From Candidatus Endonucleibacter bathymodioli (GTDB lineage Bacteria > Pseudomonadota > Gammaproteobacteria > Pseudomonadales > Endozoicomonadaceae): a stretch of 64,000 nucleotides of DNA. The position numbers and the translations under genes are program-made. The notes under the pieces were generated by a model. That model was given only the letters and a program-made list of their open reading frames with translations, was not told the DNA's origin and did no database searches. The stretch spans positions 332,119-396,118 of the forward strand of contig JASXSV010000001.1 in NCBI GenBank assembly GCA_030674915.1, written 5' to 3'. Below are positions 10,453 through 21,900 of the stretch, one piece after another (the first letter of the stretch is position 1; each line of letters starts with the position of its first letter).

Positions 10453-10643
10453 GACGACTCCTCTCCTAAATGTTCATCAACGGTCAAAGTACGTGCCTCT
10501 CCCTCCAGCATTACGGGGATATCATCCCTAATAGGGTACGCCAGACCACAGGGTCGGCAAATTAGCTCTCCTGCTTCTTTCTGATATTTCACATGACCTT
10601 TACATAGAGGGCATGCCAATATTTCTAACAGTTTTTTTTCCAT
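10449..10643 (-). CDS. ycaR: Trm112-family zinc-binding protein YcaR
   Basis: Short Trm112-like protein of 64 residues. It starts [20 protein letters not shown] and has a second cysteine segment [19 protein letters not shown], giving two C-x2-C pairs that would hold one zinc. In other organisms Trm112 proteins activate methyltransferases; the bacterial role is unclear. It is sandwiched between lpxK and kdsB, overlapping kdsB by 4 bp, as in many gammaproteobacteria. Confidence 0.93.
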   Translation of the reverse strand: MEKKLLEILACPLCKGHVKYQKEAGELICRPCGLAYPIRDDIPVMLEGEARTLTVDEHLGEESS

Positions 10644-10644
10644 T

Positions 10645-11667
10645 TTACATTACATCTGAATTTTCAATAAGAGAGGCAATATGATCCAGAACATGGGCTG
10701 AAATATTTGTTGCCACCGGTAAATACCAATGATTTGGCGTTGCAAACTCAGTACATTTTACAGCATCTTTCGCAGTCATTATTACCGGTAGCTCCTCCTC
10801 AAAAACAATATCCTCAGCCCTGTAACAGTAGTGATCAGGAAAGACATGAACAACCACCTCAAAGCCGAGATCTGCCAAAGTATTAAAAAATCGCTCTGGA
10901 TTGCCAATGCCAGCCACACCATGAACCCTACACCCTTGCGGACAAACAGCGGTAAAATTTCTTGAATCAGGCCGTACTGCCATGAGTGCCTGTGGTAACA
11001 ATTTAAAACTGTGGTAACTAACACCGGGATCAAAAGCTGGCTCTCCGTTGATTAACACTAAATCCACAGACTGCAAACGACCCTCAGGTTCTCTTAGCGG
11101 CCCAGCGGGCAAACACAAACCATTACCAAACATTCTGTGACCATCAATAACCAATAATTCAACATTACGTTTTAGATTATAGTGCTGAAGACCATCATCT
11201 GCGATAATAAGATTACATTCGTGGTGCTTCAAAAGAAAATAGGCAGCATTTACCCTATTCGGATCAACAACCACAGGAATATCCAATTGTTGAGCCAGCA
11301 TAACAGGCTCATCACCCACATCTTTCGGACTAGACATAGCCGTCACCAGCGCAGGGTAACGCGCTCCTGCTCCACCAAATCCCCTGCTAACAATACCGGG
11401 CTTATAGCCTCTTGCCTGCATACCCTTAGCCAGACAAGCCACTACTGGTGTTTTGCCAACTCCACCAACACTAATATTGCCTACCACAACAACAGGAACA
11501 GGTGGCTCCCATCTCTTTTTTGCCAAAAGAAAATCCTTTCTCCATCGGACAATACAGAGAAAAACAAAACTCAAAGGAGCAAGCAGCTTAATCCAGTAAT
11601 GATCATTAAACCAAGCACGGAGAACCGCTGCCTGGAGGCATTGTTTAACTCTCAAAAATACACCCAA
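10645..11667 (-). CDS. lpxK: Tetraacyldisaccharide 4'-kinase LpxK
   Basis: Inner-membrane kinase that phosphorylates the 4' position of the lipid A precursor with ATP. The 340 residues hold one N-terminal hydrophobic segment (about 28-40) that anchors the protein, then the P-loop [11 protein letters not shown] at about 63-73. The [11 protein letters not shown] motif follows, where the family's catalytic aspartate sits, and then AGPLREP. It lies 38 bp after exbD and 1 bp before ycaR, consistent with one operon. Confidence 0.95.
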   Translation of the reverse strand: MGVFLRVKQCLQAAVLRAWFNDHYWIKLLAPLSFVFLCIVRWRKDFLLAKKRWEPPVPVVVVGNISVGGVGKTPVVACLAKGMQARGYKPGIVSRGFGGAGARYPALVTAMSSPKDVGDEPVMLAQQLDIPVVVDPNRVNAAYFLLKHHECNLIIADDGLQHYNLKRNVELLVIDGHRMFGNGLCLPAGPLREPEGRLQSVDLVLINGEPAFDPGVSYHSFKLLPQALMAVRPDSRNFTAVCPQGCRVHGVAGIGNPERFFNTLADLGFEVVVHVFPDHYCYRAEDIVFEEELPVIMTAKDAVKCTEFATPNHWYLPVATNISAHVLDHIASLIENSDVM

Positions 11668-11705
11668 GACCTAAAGAGTCAAAAACACGAAAAGAAACCG
11701 CATCA

Positions 11706-12131
11706 TTATTTTATCTCGCTTACTTTTTTAGTCGTCATGATCAAATTAACAAATCCTAATTGCCCCGCTGCATCCATGGCAACAACAACAGACTGGTAGG
11801 CAGCCTTTGCATCTGCGGTTATCATCACCGGCAATTTGACATCACCCTTGCTTGCTTGAGATAAAGCGCTCTTCAGTGTTTCAATGTTAGCATTTACCAA
11901 ATTTCTACCATTCACCGCAAATGCACCAGCCTTACTAATAATCACCTCAATCTGTTTTACCTCTTTTTCCAAAACAATACCACTGGACTCAGGCAAGTTG
12001 ACAGCCAGATGCGTTTCCCTAGTAAAAGTGGTAGAAACCATAAAAAAGATTAATAACAAAAAAACAACATCGATCAACGGCGTAAGGTTAACCGATACCT
12101 CTGACTGGGTCCCTTGTCGACGGAACCTCAT
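11706..12131 (-). CDS. exbD: ExbD/TolR-type biopolymer transport protein
   Basis: Partner of ExbB in a proton-driven energising complex in the inner membrane. The 141 residues have one transmembrane helix near 15-37, LTPLIDVVFLLLIFFMVSTT, containing the conserved proton-path aspartate in PLIDVVF. A periplasmic domain of about 100 residues follows. It overlaps exbB by 4 bp (ATGA). In this position upstream of lpxK the pair may energise transport other than classical TonB-dependent iron uptake; no TonB gene is in view. Confidence 0.92.
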   Translation of the reverse strand: MRFRRQGTQSEVSVNLTPLIDVVFLLLIFFMVSTTFTRETHLAVNLPESSGIVLEKEVKQIEVIISKAGAFAVNGRNLVNANIETLKSALSQASKGDVKLPVMITADAKAAYQSVVVAMDAAGQLGFVNLIMTTKKVSEIK

Positions 12132-12763
12132 TTTTTAATTGCCTCTGACTCATTGATTTCGCGCTCACCCTGCAACACTTCCAACAACTTGATCGCTTCC
12201 TGCTCCATAGTAACGACTAATTCATCTACCTTTCTAGTAAAATAACGATGAAATATCAACGCTGGAATAGCAATGGTCAAGCCCGCTGCGGTAGTAATCA
12301 ATGCTTTTGAAATACCTCCAGCCAGCACACTAGGACTACCGGCACCATGCACCATAATAACAGAAAACACATCAATCATACCTATAACCGTGCCTAGCAG
12401 ACCTAGTAATGGGGTAACTGCAGCAATTGTACCAAGGAAATTAAGATAACGCTCCAGCTCATGCACAACCGCTCCCGCCTGCTCCTCAATACATTCCTTC
12501 ATGATCTCTCGACCATTTCTAGCATTAGAAAGACCTGCCGCAAGTATTTCCCCCAACGGGGATTCATCCTTCAAGTCTGCAATCTTAATAGCATCTAGCT
12601 CATCATTTTTAATCCATTGCCACACCCGTGATAGAGTGTTATCTGGAGTAACAACAGAGGATCTCAAAGCCCAAAAGCGCTCACAAACAATCGCCACCTC
12701 GAGTATTGAGCAAAGCAGTATCGGCAGCATGAGCCAGCCACCTGATTTTAATAATTCAAACAC
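12128..12763 (-). CDS. exbB: MotA/TolQ/ExbB proton channel family protein
   Basis: The 211 residues form the proton channel subunit that works with ExbD. An N-terminal helix spans about 10-27 (GGWLMLPILLCSILEVAIV). Two further helices lie at about 108-128 (IAAVTPLLGLLGTVIGMIDVF) and 145-170 (GGISKALITTAAGLTIAIPALIFH), with the family motif TPLLGLLGTVIGM. It is the first gene of the series exbB-exbD-lpxK-ycaR-kdsB-ptp-murB. A promoter should lie in 12764-12900, but I cannot pick one with confidence. Confidence 0.93.
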   Translation of the reverse strand: MFELLKSGGWLMLPILLCSILEVAIVCERFWALRSSVVTPDNTLSRVWQWIKNDELDAIKIADLKDESPLGEILAAGLSNARNGREIMKECIEEQAGAVVHELERYLNFLGTIAAVTPLLGLLGTVIGMIDVFSVIMVHGAGSPSVLAGGISKALITTAAGLTIAIPALIFHRYFTRKVDELVVTMEQEAIKLLEVLQGEREINESEAIKK

Positions 12764-12903
12764 AACCGACTTCCTCTAAAATTCAAAGAAATCTTACCAC
12801 ACCCTTTTGCTGTGGTTAACATGAAAATGGATACCTACTTCTAACTCTCAACTACCCACCAAAGGCAATATCTGAACCCATCAACACACCAATCAGCCTT
12901 TAC

Positions 12904-12933
12904 TGCCATTAGAATAGGACTACTCTAATGGCA
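12904..12933. terminator. Perfect 10-bp hairpin between the BIR/RING gene and exbB
   Basis: TGCCATTAGA at 12904-12913 pairs perfectly with TCTAATGGCA at 12924-12933 around a 10-base loop. On the plus strand it is followed by ATTTTGT. The gene at 12992-15280 is read leftward into it, so on that strand it could end its transcript, although the run of U there is poor. Confidence 0.55.
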
Positions 12934-12991
12934 ATTTTGTAAGATGAAGCCTGAAAAGAATTAGATATCATAATATCTAGCATTCATCACC

Positions 12992-15280
12992 TCAAAAAAC
13001 ACTCTTGTCTACAGCTACGTTTACAGCTTCATTATTAGACTGAACAGAAACACCGTTAGCGCCATAGATATACTCGAAAGGGTTTTTGAAATCTCTTCTA
13101 CAGAGAGCACAACGTACAATTCTTGCCTCCTTACAACCTTCCCAGCATTGCTTATCAAGAGCATGGTTACAACTGGCAAACCCTACCATCTCCGTTTTAC
13201 CAACTTCCAATTCCTGATAGCAAATGTAACACTCAGGATCTTGATCAACTTCAACCGAGCTTGTGTCAGCTTTACCTGATAACAATCCATGAGGGTATAA
13301 CGTCATAAAACTCTCTTTATCCGACGCCATAAACAGATAATAACCTGATATATTTTTTATAAACTGCTGCTTACATGCCTCAAATATACTATCCGTTATG
13401 ACTACTTTAGATTCACGCATACGTTCATTTCTTATCTTTTTAGAAATAGCATCAAGCCTTATAGCTAAGTCATCTTTATCCTTAAATACAGACTCTCCAG
13501 ACTCCTTTATCATGTTTTTCATGTTCCCTATTGAGAAATATCCTACTATTTTATTAGAGTCTACAAATTTTGGCACACCTTTACACATATTCATCGTCCT
13601 CAATAAAGACCATAGATACATAGCACAGAGATGCTGGCTTTCTAAAAACGATATTTCTTTAATTGATGGTATTAGTGATATGTCAGACAAATCCTTATGA
13701 TGATATTCATTACCTGTGAACTTACCTCGATTTTGCGTATCATTTAAATACGTATAAATCTTGTTTACAATGGCCTTTTCACAAAACATTTTACTTAAGT
13801 TATATACAAAGTCAGAAAGCTCAGCAGCAGTGTTGTCTGGGTTTTTTAACAATAAATACCTAGGAGCCAATAACAATATGGCACCAATATCAGTATCGAC
13901 TATATCATTCCCTTCAATGAATTTCCCGTCATTGCCAATTACAGATCCAAGACTTTTATTAACACCCCTGACTACTCGAGAGTGAGGTAGCTTATAACGT
14001 AAATTCGTATTCTCAAAACTTCTTAGCAGCATAAGACGACTGTCATTATCCGATTGATACAGTTCCATTGCAAGCTTTCTGTCCATTTCTAACATTAGAG
14101 ATAACGCAAGAAAACTATCACCACTAAAAAAAGATTTATTTATTGCCCTCGCATCAGAAAAGCCACAAGAATACTTAGGGTTATCCCCTACCTTTAATCT
14201 AACAGTAGGAAATGATTGACCATCGTCATGCATATCAAAACACAAACCTAATCGATAACTACTCCTTTGTTTAAGCTTTTCATGAAACGATTGCCAAATA
14301 ATTTTTTGCTCAGGACTAGGACTGACTCCACTTTTGACCATATATAGTCTATGTAATGCATCTTTATACACATTATCACCTTCCACATTATCCAAACTGC
14401 ATTCTCCCAGCGCACATATACTCTTTTCCAATAAAGAAACAAGCATGTTCGACGTGGCAGATTTTCTTTCATGGCTTGTATTTGATATGTTCGTATTTTC
14501 ACTCACTAGTTCCTCGGCTTGAGGAGATGAAAGCTTAATACTATCCAGCCCAATAGAAGAAACTTCTATTTTTCCCTTATCAATTTCTTGCAATAAATAT
14601 GAACACACAGTACCTTCTGCAGCACAAGATGGATTGTATCTCTCCGATTCACTTATGCCATCTTGCACTAAAGTAACAGGCATACTTAAAGTATCTGATA
14701 TGGTTTCATGGTTTAATATATCCGGGTTATTTGACATTCTCATCTTTTTATTCACACTCGCCCCAATTCTAGCAAACGGAATCGAAATAGCATCCTGAGC
14801 AAAAGCAGATGCTTCCTTCACCACAGGAATAGCAAAAACTTTAGTATCTTTAATATTCCACAGATCATCAATCGAAATATCGTTAACAATAAGCAAATCA
14901 TCCAACTTAACACTTTCATTATGACCACAGCCATCCTTATGATGTTTCTTCACCTCAATAAGCGGCATATCAAGAGGGACATTCAAGCGCTTCCCACAAC
15001 AAAAACATTGCATCCATGCTCCAACTCCCAAACTAAAAAATCCTGCCTGAGCGCACTGCGCATAGCTTATATTGGTTAATGTAGACAAGTTAGCCGTCTG
15101 TTGATAAGACCTTATTCTCACCAAATAGGGCTTATGCATCTCCGACACCTCCGACCATGCAGCAAAGATCATTTCGCTAAAGAAGGTGTTTATAAATATA
15201 TAACACAAAAATACCAGAAACAGACATACCCTTTGTTTCTTTAAAAAAGTATGTTTTTTACCACTAAACGTGCTTTTCAT
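12992..15280 (-). CDS. Secreted IAP-like protein with BIR-type and RING modules
   Basis: The 762 residues begin with a likely Sec signal (basic KKHTFLKKQR, hydrophobic core about 18-41, FAA near 42). At about 53-120 is a BIR-like zinc module: RIRSYQ, QAGFFSLG, C92-F-C-C95, then His113/His114 and C118. The ligand spacing departs from the canonical C-x2-C-x16-H-x6-C. A long middle region (about 130-680) is unrecognised. At 684-727 is a RING finger: CYIC, CNH, HALDKQC with Asp as a likely ligand, and CALC. BIR plus C-terminal RING is the layout of eukaryotic inhibitors of apoptosis, which bind caspases and act as ubiquitin ligases. The function here is inferred. AGAGGTG lies ahead of the ATG. 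It lies between a housekeeping operon and an IS cluster, suggesting acquisition. Confidence 0.8.
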   Translation of the reverse strand: MKSTFSGKKHTFLKKQRVCLFLVFLCYIFINTFFSEMIFAAWSEVSEMHKPYLVRIRSYQQTANLSTLTNISYAQCAQAGFFSLGVGAWMQCFCCGKRLNVPLDMPLIEVKKHHKDGCGHNESVKLDDLLIVNDISIDDLWNIKDTKVFAIPVVKEASAFAQDAISIPFARIGASVNKKMRMSNNPDILNHETISDTLSMPVTLVQDGISESERYNPSCAAEGTVCSYLLQEIDKGKIEVSSIGLDSIKLSSPQAEELVSENTNISNTSHERKSATSNMLVSLLEKSICALGECSLDNVEGDNVYKDALHRLYMVKSGVSPSPEQKIIWQSFHEKLKQRSSYRLGLCFDMHDDGQSFPTVRLKVGDNPKYSCGFSDARAINKSFFSGDSFLALSLMLEMDRKLAMELYQSDNDSRLMLLRSFENTNLRYKLPHSRVVRGVNKSLGSVIGNDGKFIEGNDIVDTDIGAILLLAPRYLLLKNPDNTAAELSDFVYNLSKMFCEKAIVNKIYTYLNDTQNRGKFTGNEYHHKDLSDISLIPSIKEISFLESQHLCAMYLWSLLRTMNMCKGVPKFVDSNKIVGYFSIGNMKNMIKESGESVFKDKDDLAIRLDAISKKIRNERMRESKVVITDSIFEACKQQFIKNISGYYLFMASDKESFMTLYPHGLLSGKADTSSVEVDQDPECYICYQELEVGKTEMVGFASCNHALDKQCWEGCKEARIVRCALCRRDFKNPFEYIYGANGVSVQSNNEAVNVAVDKSVF

Positions 15281-15533
15281 TACTACCCACCTCTGTCTTT
15301 TAAGGAAAACAACATTTTTTCATAGCTCTGCAACTATTGCCGCTAAAGTCATCGGACTTCGACTAACTATCGCCTAAACACAACAATACAATAAGTACTG
15401 GTATACCGATACATGACGCAGGAAGGAGGCCACAAACACAATAGCAAACTCTGAATATTACAGAAATATACAAGCCAAAACAAAACAAAGTAAAACAAAG
15501 TAAAACAGAGCAGAGCATAGTAAACTGTATATT
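15281..15533. other. Upstream region of the BIR/RING gene
   Basis: About 250 bp without a gene. The part next to the IS5 end (15475-15520) is made of short degenerate repeats of the type CAAAGTAAAA. The promoter of the leftward BIR/RING gene should be here, but no clear -35/-10 pair stands out. Confidence 0.4.
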
Positions 15534-16384
15534 GAGACCTTTGCACGAGTCGCGCTAAACAACTGAAAATCAGGTATAATTATCCTTGCACAATCAATGC
15601 CTTTCGGTAAAATTATGGCTTGGAAAAATTTGAAACAACGCAGTCTAGCAGATTCAATGCTGATTGATCACGATGCAGTGAAAGCTCGACTCTGTCCATG
15701 AACTCATTGATTGGGCTCGCTTAGAGTATCATCTGAAAGATATACATTCAAATTTTCTAGGCGAGAAGGCATGGCCGCCACTGATGATATTTAAGGTACT
15801 GCTGCTGCAAAGTTGGTATAAATTAAGCGATTCGGCCCTAGAGAAACAGCTTGCTTGCGATCTTTTATTTCGTCTGTTTATTGCGCTCGACATTTCAGAG
15901 TCAGTGCCGGACCACAGTACTTTTTGGCGATTTAGACAGAAGCTCGATAAGTTGTTGCTTATGGATAAGTTGCTTCAAGAAATCAATTCCCAGCTTATAG
16001 ATCAAGGTCTTTATATTAAATCTGGAGGTATCAGTATTGTTGACGCTAGCGTAATAGAGGCTAAACAGTGTCGCCCAAATAAGGATAAAGGCAAGCACTC
16101 AACACAAGACCCTGACGCGAAGTGGAAGGTGAAAGCCAGTTCTGACGGGAAGAGTAAAAGTATCTGCGGCTATGAAGCGCACATAAATGTCGATATGAGG
16201 ATGGGCTGATAAAATCGATCGATTACACAGCAGTACATATTCACGATTCAAATTGTTTCACTGATCTATTAGATGGTGAAGAGTCGTCTGTTTGTGCGGA
16301 TAGTACCTATTCCAGCAAGAAGCACAGTGAATGGCTGAATGATAGAAATATTGATAACAGAATAATAAGACGTGCTTATCGAAA

Positions 16385-17466
16385 CGCGGATTTCAGTCAT
16401 AAGTGCGCCATATTGAAAAAGTTGAGCCAGAGGGTACACTTACGGTTCGACCAAAAACCAATGTGAGACTACTTATGAATAAGCGTTATACCCACCTGAC
16501 TCAAGAAGAAAGATACCAGATTTGGTCAGAGAAAAAAGCAGGAGTTTCAAATGAAATTATCGCCCAAGACTTAAGGCGTGATTTGAGTACCGTTAAAAGA
16601 GAGTTGGCTAGAAATACAGGGGCTAGAGGTTATCGCCCGAAGCAAGCACATAATTTTGCGCAGGAACGTCATCAACAGAAACCAAAAGCGACCAAGATGG
16701 TAGCTGAACTGAAAGATAAAATTACTGACAGACTAAGTAAGCAGTGGAGCCCTGAGCAAATACAAGGACGCCTTAAACGAGATAATCAACCTTCTGTATG
16801 TCCCTCTACGATTTACCAGTTTATTCGAGAGGACAAAGCTGGGGGTGGTTGCTTGTATCAACATCTTCGGCACAAGAAGTATAAGCAAAGAACAAGAAAG
16901 CCCGATGCACGAGGCCAGATCCGAAACCGTGTTAGCATTGATGATCGACCTGGAATTGTGGATCAAAAAATACGTTTAGGCGATTGGGAAGCAGACACTG
17001 TAATTGGCAAAAGACACAAGGGTGTACTGGTTACATTAACGGAAAGAGTGAGTAAATTAAATTTGGTGAAACGTGTTCCTTCAAAGCACGCTGACGTGGT
17101 GACGAAAGCAATTATAACGATGCTCAAGCCTTACAATCAGACTTACTCACGATCACATTTGATAACGGAAAGGAGTTCGCCTTTCATGAAAAAATCAAGA
17201 AAAAGCTTAACGTAGATACCTATTTTGCTCACCCTTACTCCTCGTGGGAACGAGGTTTGAATGAAAATCATAATGGTTTGATAAGACAATATTTGCCCAA
17301 AAGCCAATCTTTGGATAATGTCACTGACAAAGAAATTTTAGATATACAAAACCGACTAAACCAAAGACCAAGAAAACTGTTAGACTTTAAAACACCTGAT
17401 GAGATTTATAGTGAAATGGCGTTAGCTGCATAAATTTTAAGGGCGCACTTATGACTAAAATCCGCG
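16385..17466 (+). mobile_element. IS30-family element nested in the IS5 element
   Basis: Imperfect inverted repeats of about 25 bp bound it: CGCGGATTTCAGTCATAAGT from 16385 and, inverted, a copy with one mismatch ending near 17466. Length is about 1.08 kb, normal for IS30. It interrupts the IS5 transposase frame between the AYRN and TEHDK segments. It is therefore younger than the IS5 insertion. Confidence 0.85.
16475..17433 (+). pseudogene. IS30-family transposase with one frameshift
   Basis: Begins MNKRYTHLTQEERYQIWSEK with the IS30 N-terminal helix-turn-helix (NEIIAQDLRRDLSTVKREL) and then the DDE core: GDWEADTVIG, a TFDNGKEF segment in a shifted frame, and ENHNGLIRQYLPK. One frameshift near 17145-17155 separates the first DDE part from the second; otherwise the protein would be about 319 residues and end at TAA 17431-17433. 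A single-base sequencing error could explain it as easily as decay. Confidence 0.87.
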
Positions 17467-17884
17467 ATATAAACCATTAACAGAACATGATAAGTGCTTT
17501 AACCGTTTACATTCTGGCGTGCGCTGCACTGTGGAGCGAGTATTTGGCGTTTTGAAATTACACTACGGCATGGCGAAAGCTCGTTATCTTGGCTTAAGCC
17601 GAAACCGTACACGTTTTGAAATAATGTGCGTGGCGCACAACATTAAACGAGGTTTATCTATTCAGCAGGCAAGTTGCGCCTGAAAATAGAAAATGGCGCA
17701 TATTCGAACTGAAATCGTGTTTTTAAGGCTTTATCCTAAAAAAATACGATTTAATTAATAGTGGGTCTTATGCAGCGTTATCGTGCAAAGGTCTCGGTGT
17801 ATATGTTTATCTTATGGGCGTGTTTTTAGGTGAATTCGCCCTATTTTTTTCGTTTTCCCTCGCTATTGGCGAGTTTTGGGCGGA

Positions 17885-18848
17885 TTAACCCCACAAACTC
17901 CCTCGTAGCATGTAAAGATTGGCCAGTCCAAGCAGGATGAATACTTGAACTGCATTTTTTACTAAGCCTTTGTAGCTAGCTTTCTTGTATCCGAACTGAC
18001 ATTTAATCACTCTAAGCAATGCTCTACTCTGGCACGAATCTGTGAGTTTTTACGGTTTTGTTTCTTTTGTGATGAGCTCATATTTTTCCTTGGTTTACGT
18101 TTGTCATTAACCTTTCAACTCATGCCAAGGCTGCATGCTCCTCGTTTGTAAGTGCCACTAGTATAAAACTTGGGTAATTCGTTAACATCAGCTTCATTCG
18201 CCGGTGTGACGGTTGCGCTGTGTATGGCGTTGCTATTGATGTCTGTTCCTATGTGTATTTTAAAACCAAAATAATATTGGTTGTTTTTCCGGGTAGAACG
18301 CATATCAGGGTCACGTTTTTTGTCTTTATTTTTAGTAGAGCTAGGAGCTTGGATAATGGTCGCATCTACCATGCTGCCTTGAGATACCTTGATGCCTTTT
18401 TCAACAAGATATTGATTGATATCCGCAAAGATCATTGCACTAAGTTGGGGCTTTTCAATTAGTCTTCTGAAATTAAGTATGGTGGTTTCATCAGGTATGG
18501 CATCTAATAATTCAAGTTACGCAAACCGACGCATACAGTCCATATCGTATAAGGCATGCTCTGCTGCAGGATCTGATAATGAGTACCATTGCTGTAAGAA
18601 ATAAATCCGCAACATACTTTCCATTGGCATGGGTGGGCGAGCTTTGCCTTTCTTGGGATAGTAAGGCTCTATAATATTGAGCAGCCGCATGGTACGGTTT
18701 TCCATTTCATTTAGAAAGAGATCACGCTTAGTGATAACTTTTTTATGGATGTATTCTGCGGATGCGAAAATGATTTGTTTCATACGACAATACTGTTTGT
18801 TAGTGTGGCGGTATTATATCACATTTATTATACTTGTTCAGAGCTTCC
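17885..18848 (-). pseudogene. IS5-group transposase, second type, broken
   Basis: Read leftward from ATG 18783: MKQIIFASAEYIHKKVITKR, then PPMPMESMLRIYFLQQWYSL, a nonsense codon near 18517, GSMVDATIIQAPSSTKNKD with the first catalytic Asp, and FGFKIHIGTD. After a further frameshift a C-terminal part runs through RARVEHCLRVIKCQFGYKK to the stop at 17885. The terminus GGAAGCTCTGAACAAGT ends at 18848; the other end is not found. It is a different IS5 type from the one at 15534. A close but not identical inverted partner lies at 28649, so this pair brackets the large palindrome. Confidence 0.8.
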
Positions 18849-18973
18849 TTAGGTTGCCTTTCTTGGTTTGCGCTAGTCATTGACTTCCAGTGTAATCCCA
18901 AACATCGAGTTCCTCGCTTATATGTGTCGCTGGTGTAACCCGCATCGCCAAAAATCACTTCGTCTTCCTCTCT

Positions 18974-21900
18974 TTATTTATAAGGTTAGGTTTATTAGGA
19001 TTGATATTTTGAAAACGGGCATTAGCATCTGCAAGGTAAACTTCATGATTGGCCTCAAACAATGATTTAAGGAAGACAGGGCGTTTTCAAATTTTTCTGT
19101 TCCAATAAGGTGTTCCAATACCCCTTTTTCACCACCATCCAGAGCGCTGGGGCATATCGTTTATATCTTCTAATGTTGTAGTGAGTTGGTTTAGTGAATC
19201 TAATGCATTCTAGATAAAGTGTTGTCGTCACTAGTCCAAGAAGCTTTAGTCATAGTACCAACGGAGTACGTGAGTTCTTTATCTTGATATGTTTCTTAAG
19301 CTGTGACTGCGCAGCCTTCATCCTTATAAGTTCGTTCCCATTGCCACAGAATCTTCGCTCTTCATTGTGCTTCTATGATTATCAAGTCTTGCTTGTTCTG
19401 AATCAATATATGTATCGATTTTTTGCAAAAAACGATGAAACGTCATTGGCGTTGTATTGCTAGATTCAAGCTGTTTCTTCATCTGATGGGTAGTGTCAAT
19501 GAAATCATCAATATTTTTTATTACTAAACTAGATTGTTGTGAAGTAGGTAATGATGGACCATCCTTTAAGTGTTGATATTCTTTTCTTAACTCATCAAAA
19601 TCTGTTTCCCAACGGCCATTTGTAGTAGTTTTTTGCATAACATCATTAGCTATGATAGAATCCTGTTCTGTTAGATGATCATTATTATGCTTAGCATAAG
19701 TTTCAAAAGCTCACGTGCATTATGTTTTTCGATATCAGATGCATTAGCATCAGTTAAAACTCCATTGGCAGAGTCTACTTGTATTTTATCAATTTTTATG
19801 GCTCTATCTTCATAATATGAACGAAGCCCCAGCTACAGTATCATTCAATTCAATATTGGCATTGTTATTTTCTGTTGACATATTAACCATAAGTTTTGCC
19901 AATCTCGTGCGGTTTTCTTTGTTAGCTGTAAAGGCATCCCAAGACTCCATCTTATTTCCAGATTTCCAGCCGTTATAACGAGTCATTAAATAGGTAATGG
20001 TTGAACAACCAAAAACTTCTTTTTCAAAGTGATATTTATATTTGCTTGCTGCTGCCTTATTAACAACAGATGCAGCCCCGAAAATAGGAGTTTTGACACC
20101 CATGCTGACGGCAGCTTCATTACCAGATAAATATCTTTTATATTGTATATGATAGTTACCATCTGATCCTTTTACAAAGAACAACTCTAACTTAAAGCTC
20201 TTCGTTGCTTGCAATACGGTATCAACTCCGATCATTGGGTCAATAACAATATCTGATTGGCCATCCACTGGAGGTAAGGTGCCCATCAGTTTTACTATAG
20301 AGGACATTAATGAACTCTCCGTTACTGAAGCCGTGCCATTTATGCTAGCTCTTAGCGTGATATACCAGTATTTGCCGTCAGAGTCTGGATTTGGCTCATT
20401 CTTATGTTTATCTTTCGGAAATGTACAACCCCATTGAGAGGGCCAACTGCAAGCTTGGAGGTAAATGAATCAAATTGAATACTTCCTGTAAGCTTTTTCT
20501 TTAACATAAGATGATTTTCACGATCTGAGTCAGAAACATAAATATCAGGAACAGACATATCTAAATGATCTCTTTAAAATATTCTTTTTTACTTCCAATT
20601 TCTTTCTTCCATTCATCAGAAAGACTTTTATCGTGCCAAGGTTCTAGAGATGTAACGCTGTGTTGATGCATATTTTTTAATTTAGCATGACTAACCATAA
20701 ACTTTTTCAGCATATTTGCTGAGCACGTAGCCCCCCGCAATTTTTTCTTCATTGATTTGATGCCCTGAGCCTTATCTTTAATACTGCATTTATTAGGAGT
20801 AGATATAATGATATTTACTGCCTGGCAGTATTCTTTATATTCCTCATGGTTTTTTGTTATTAAACTCTCTATCGTTTCTTTAAGAAAATGCAGTTCTTTT
20901 AAACACTTTCGCTTAACATAGCATTTCGTCTATGTGCATTAAGTGAAGCATCTTCTAGCATAGAAAGTCTCTTACTCAACATTATAATAACATCTCCACC
21001 AGAGACGTTATCGATATTAAGGTCTTGGAAAGAATAATGACGACCTAAGTACTTTTTACACTCATTCATAATATCTGATGGTATAGATATATTGAAATCA
21101 CTACTATCGTAATCAGTTAGCCACTGCGTATTATTATCTAACTGTTGAATTAGTGGGATGTTTTTAGTAAAGGTATTATTCCACTTGGTTGAGGAGAGAT
21201 CAACTAAAAAACGTTAGCTACTTCTGCACCTATTCTAGTTGTTTTTATATCTCGATCAATTTTTAAAGGGATAGTCTTTCCTTGTTGATGATATTTAAGA
21301 TGTACATCTTCGCTATCTAGCATATCTAAAGTTTCAAAGGATTTTTGCAAAAAAGGCAATTCGCTAAGGACATGCTTACGATGTATCTTATCTTTTATTG
21401 CCGTACTAGTATGTTTTGAAATATTTTTCCCAGGTCTCCAATTATGCGCCTTTAACAAAACATTATCTACGTAACAATCAACAAATTCATCTAAATTGTT
21501 AAACACTTTCCCATCAATTCTCCCAATTGCGTTTGCAAGATAACCCTTAACTATACTGTTACCTATGTAAGCTTCAAATAATCCTTTTTTATTTAGGAAA
21601 ACACGTATCTTAGTATCATCACAACCAACTATTTGAGATGAAACTTCATACCCTCCTTCAATAGTTACAATGCCTAAGCTTATACCAGCTTTAGCTGTTA
21701 ACTTTAAAGCTGATTCTTCACTTGGATTTTGGAAGTTACGGAAAGCTTTTTTCATCTGTAGCTTGCACTCAGCAACCTTGTGGTCATTTAATTTATCCTC
21801 TACAATATCTCCCAATATTTGATAGGCATCAATAAGAGCTCTGTATTCTTTTCTTTAAATTTTGAACCTCTTTCTGATTGTTTTATTTTATTTTGTTTGC

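Larger units (their letters stand above)
15615..17683 (+). pseudogene. IS5-family transposase, frameshifted and split by IS30
   Basis: The start MAWKNLKQRSLADSMLIDHD at 15615 is followed by a frameshift near 15690. The frame then continues through WPPLMIFKVLLLQSWYKLSD, DHSTFWRFRQKLDK and SIVDASVIEAKQ, with the first catalytic aspartate in VDAS. A second frameshift lies near 16200. The next piece (CADSTYSSKKHSEWL) holds the second aspartate. After the IS30 insertion the gene resumes at about 17467 with TEHDKCFNRLHSGVRCTVERVFGVLK cut only by the insertion, and ends at TGA 17681-17683. The R-x(n)-E region (VERVFG) is intact. Confidence 0.85.
15534..17795 (+). mobile_element. IS5-family element interrupted by an IS30 element
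   Basis: The ends are perfect 15-base inverted repeats: GAGACCTTTGCACGA at 15534-15548 and its reverse complement at 17781-17795. Without the IS30 insertion (about 16385-17466) the element would be close to 1.18 kb, a normal IS5-family size. A clear target duplication is not visible. Its transposase gene is broken, so it could move only with a transposase supplied in trans. Confidence 0.85.
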
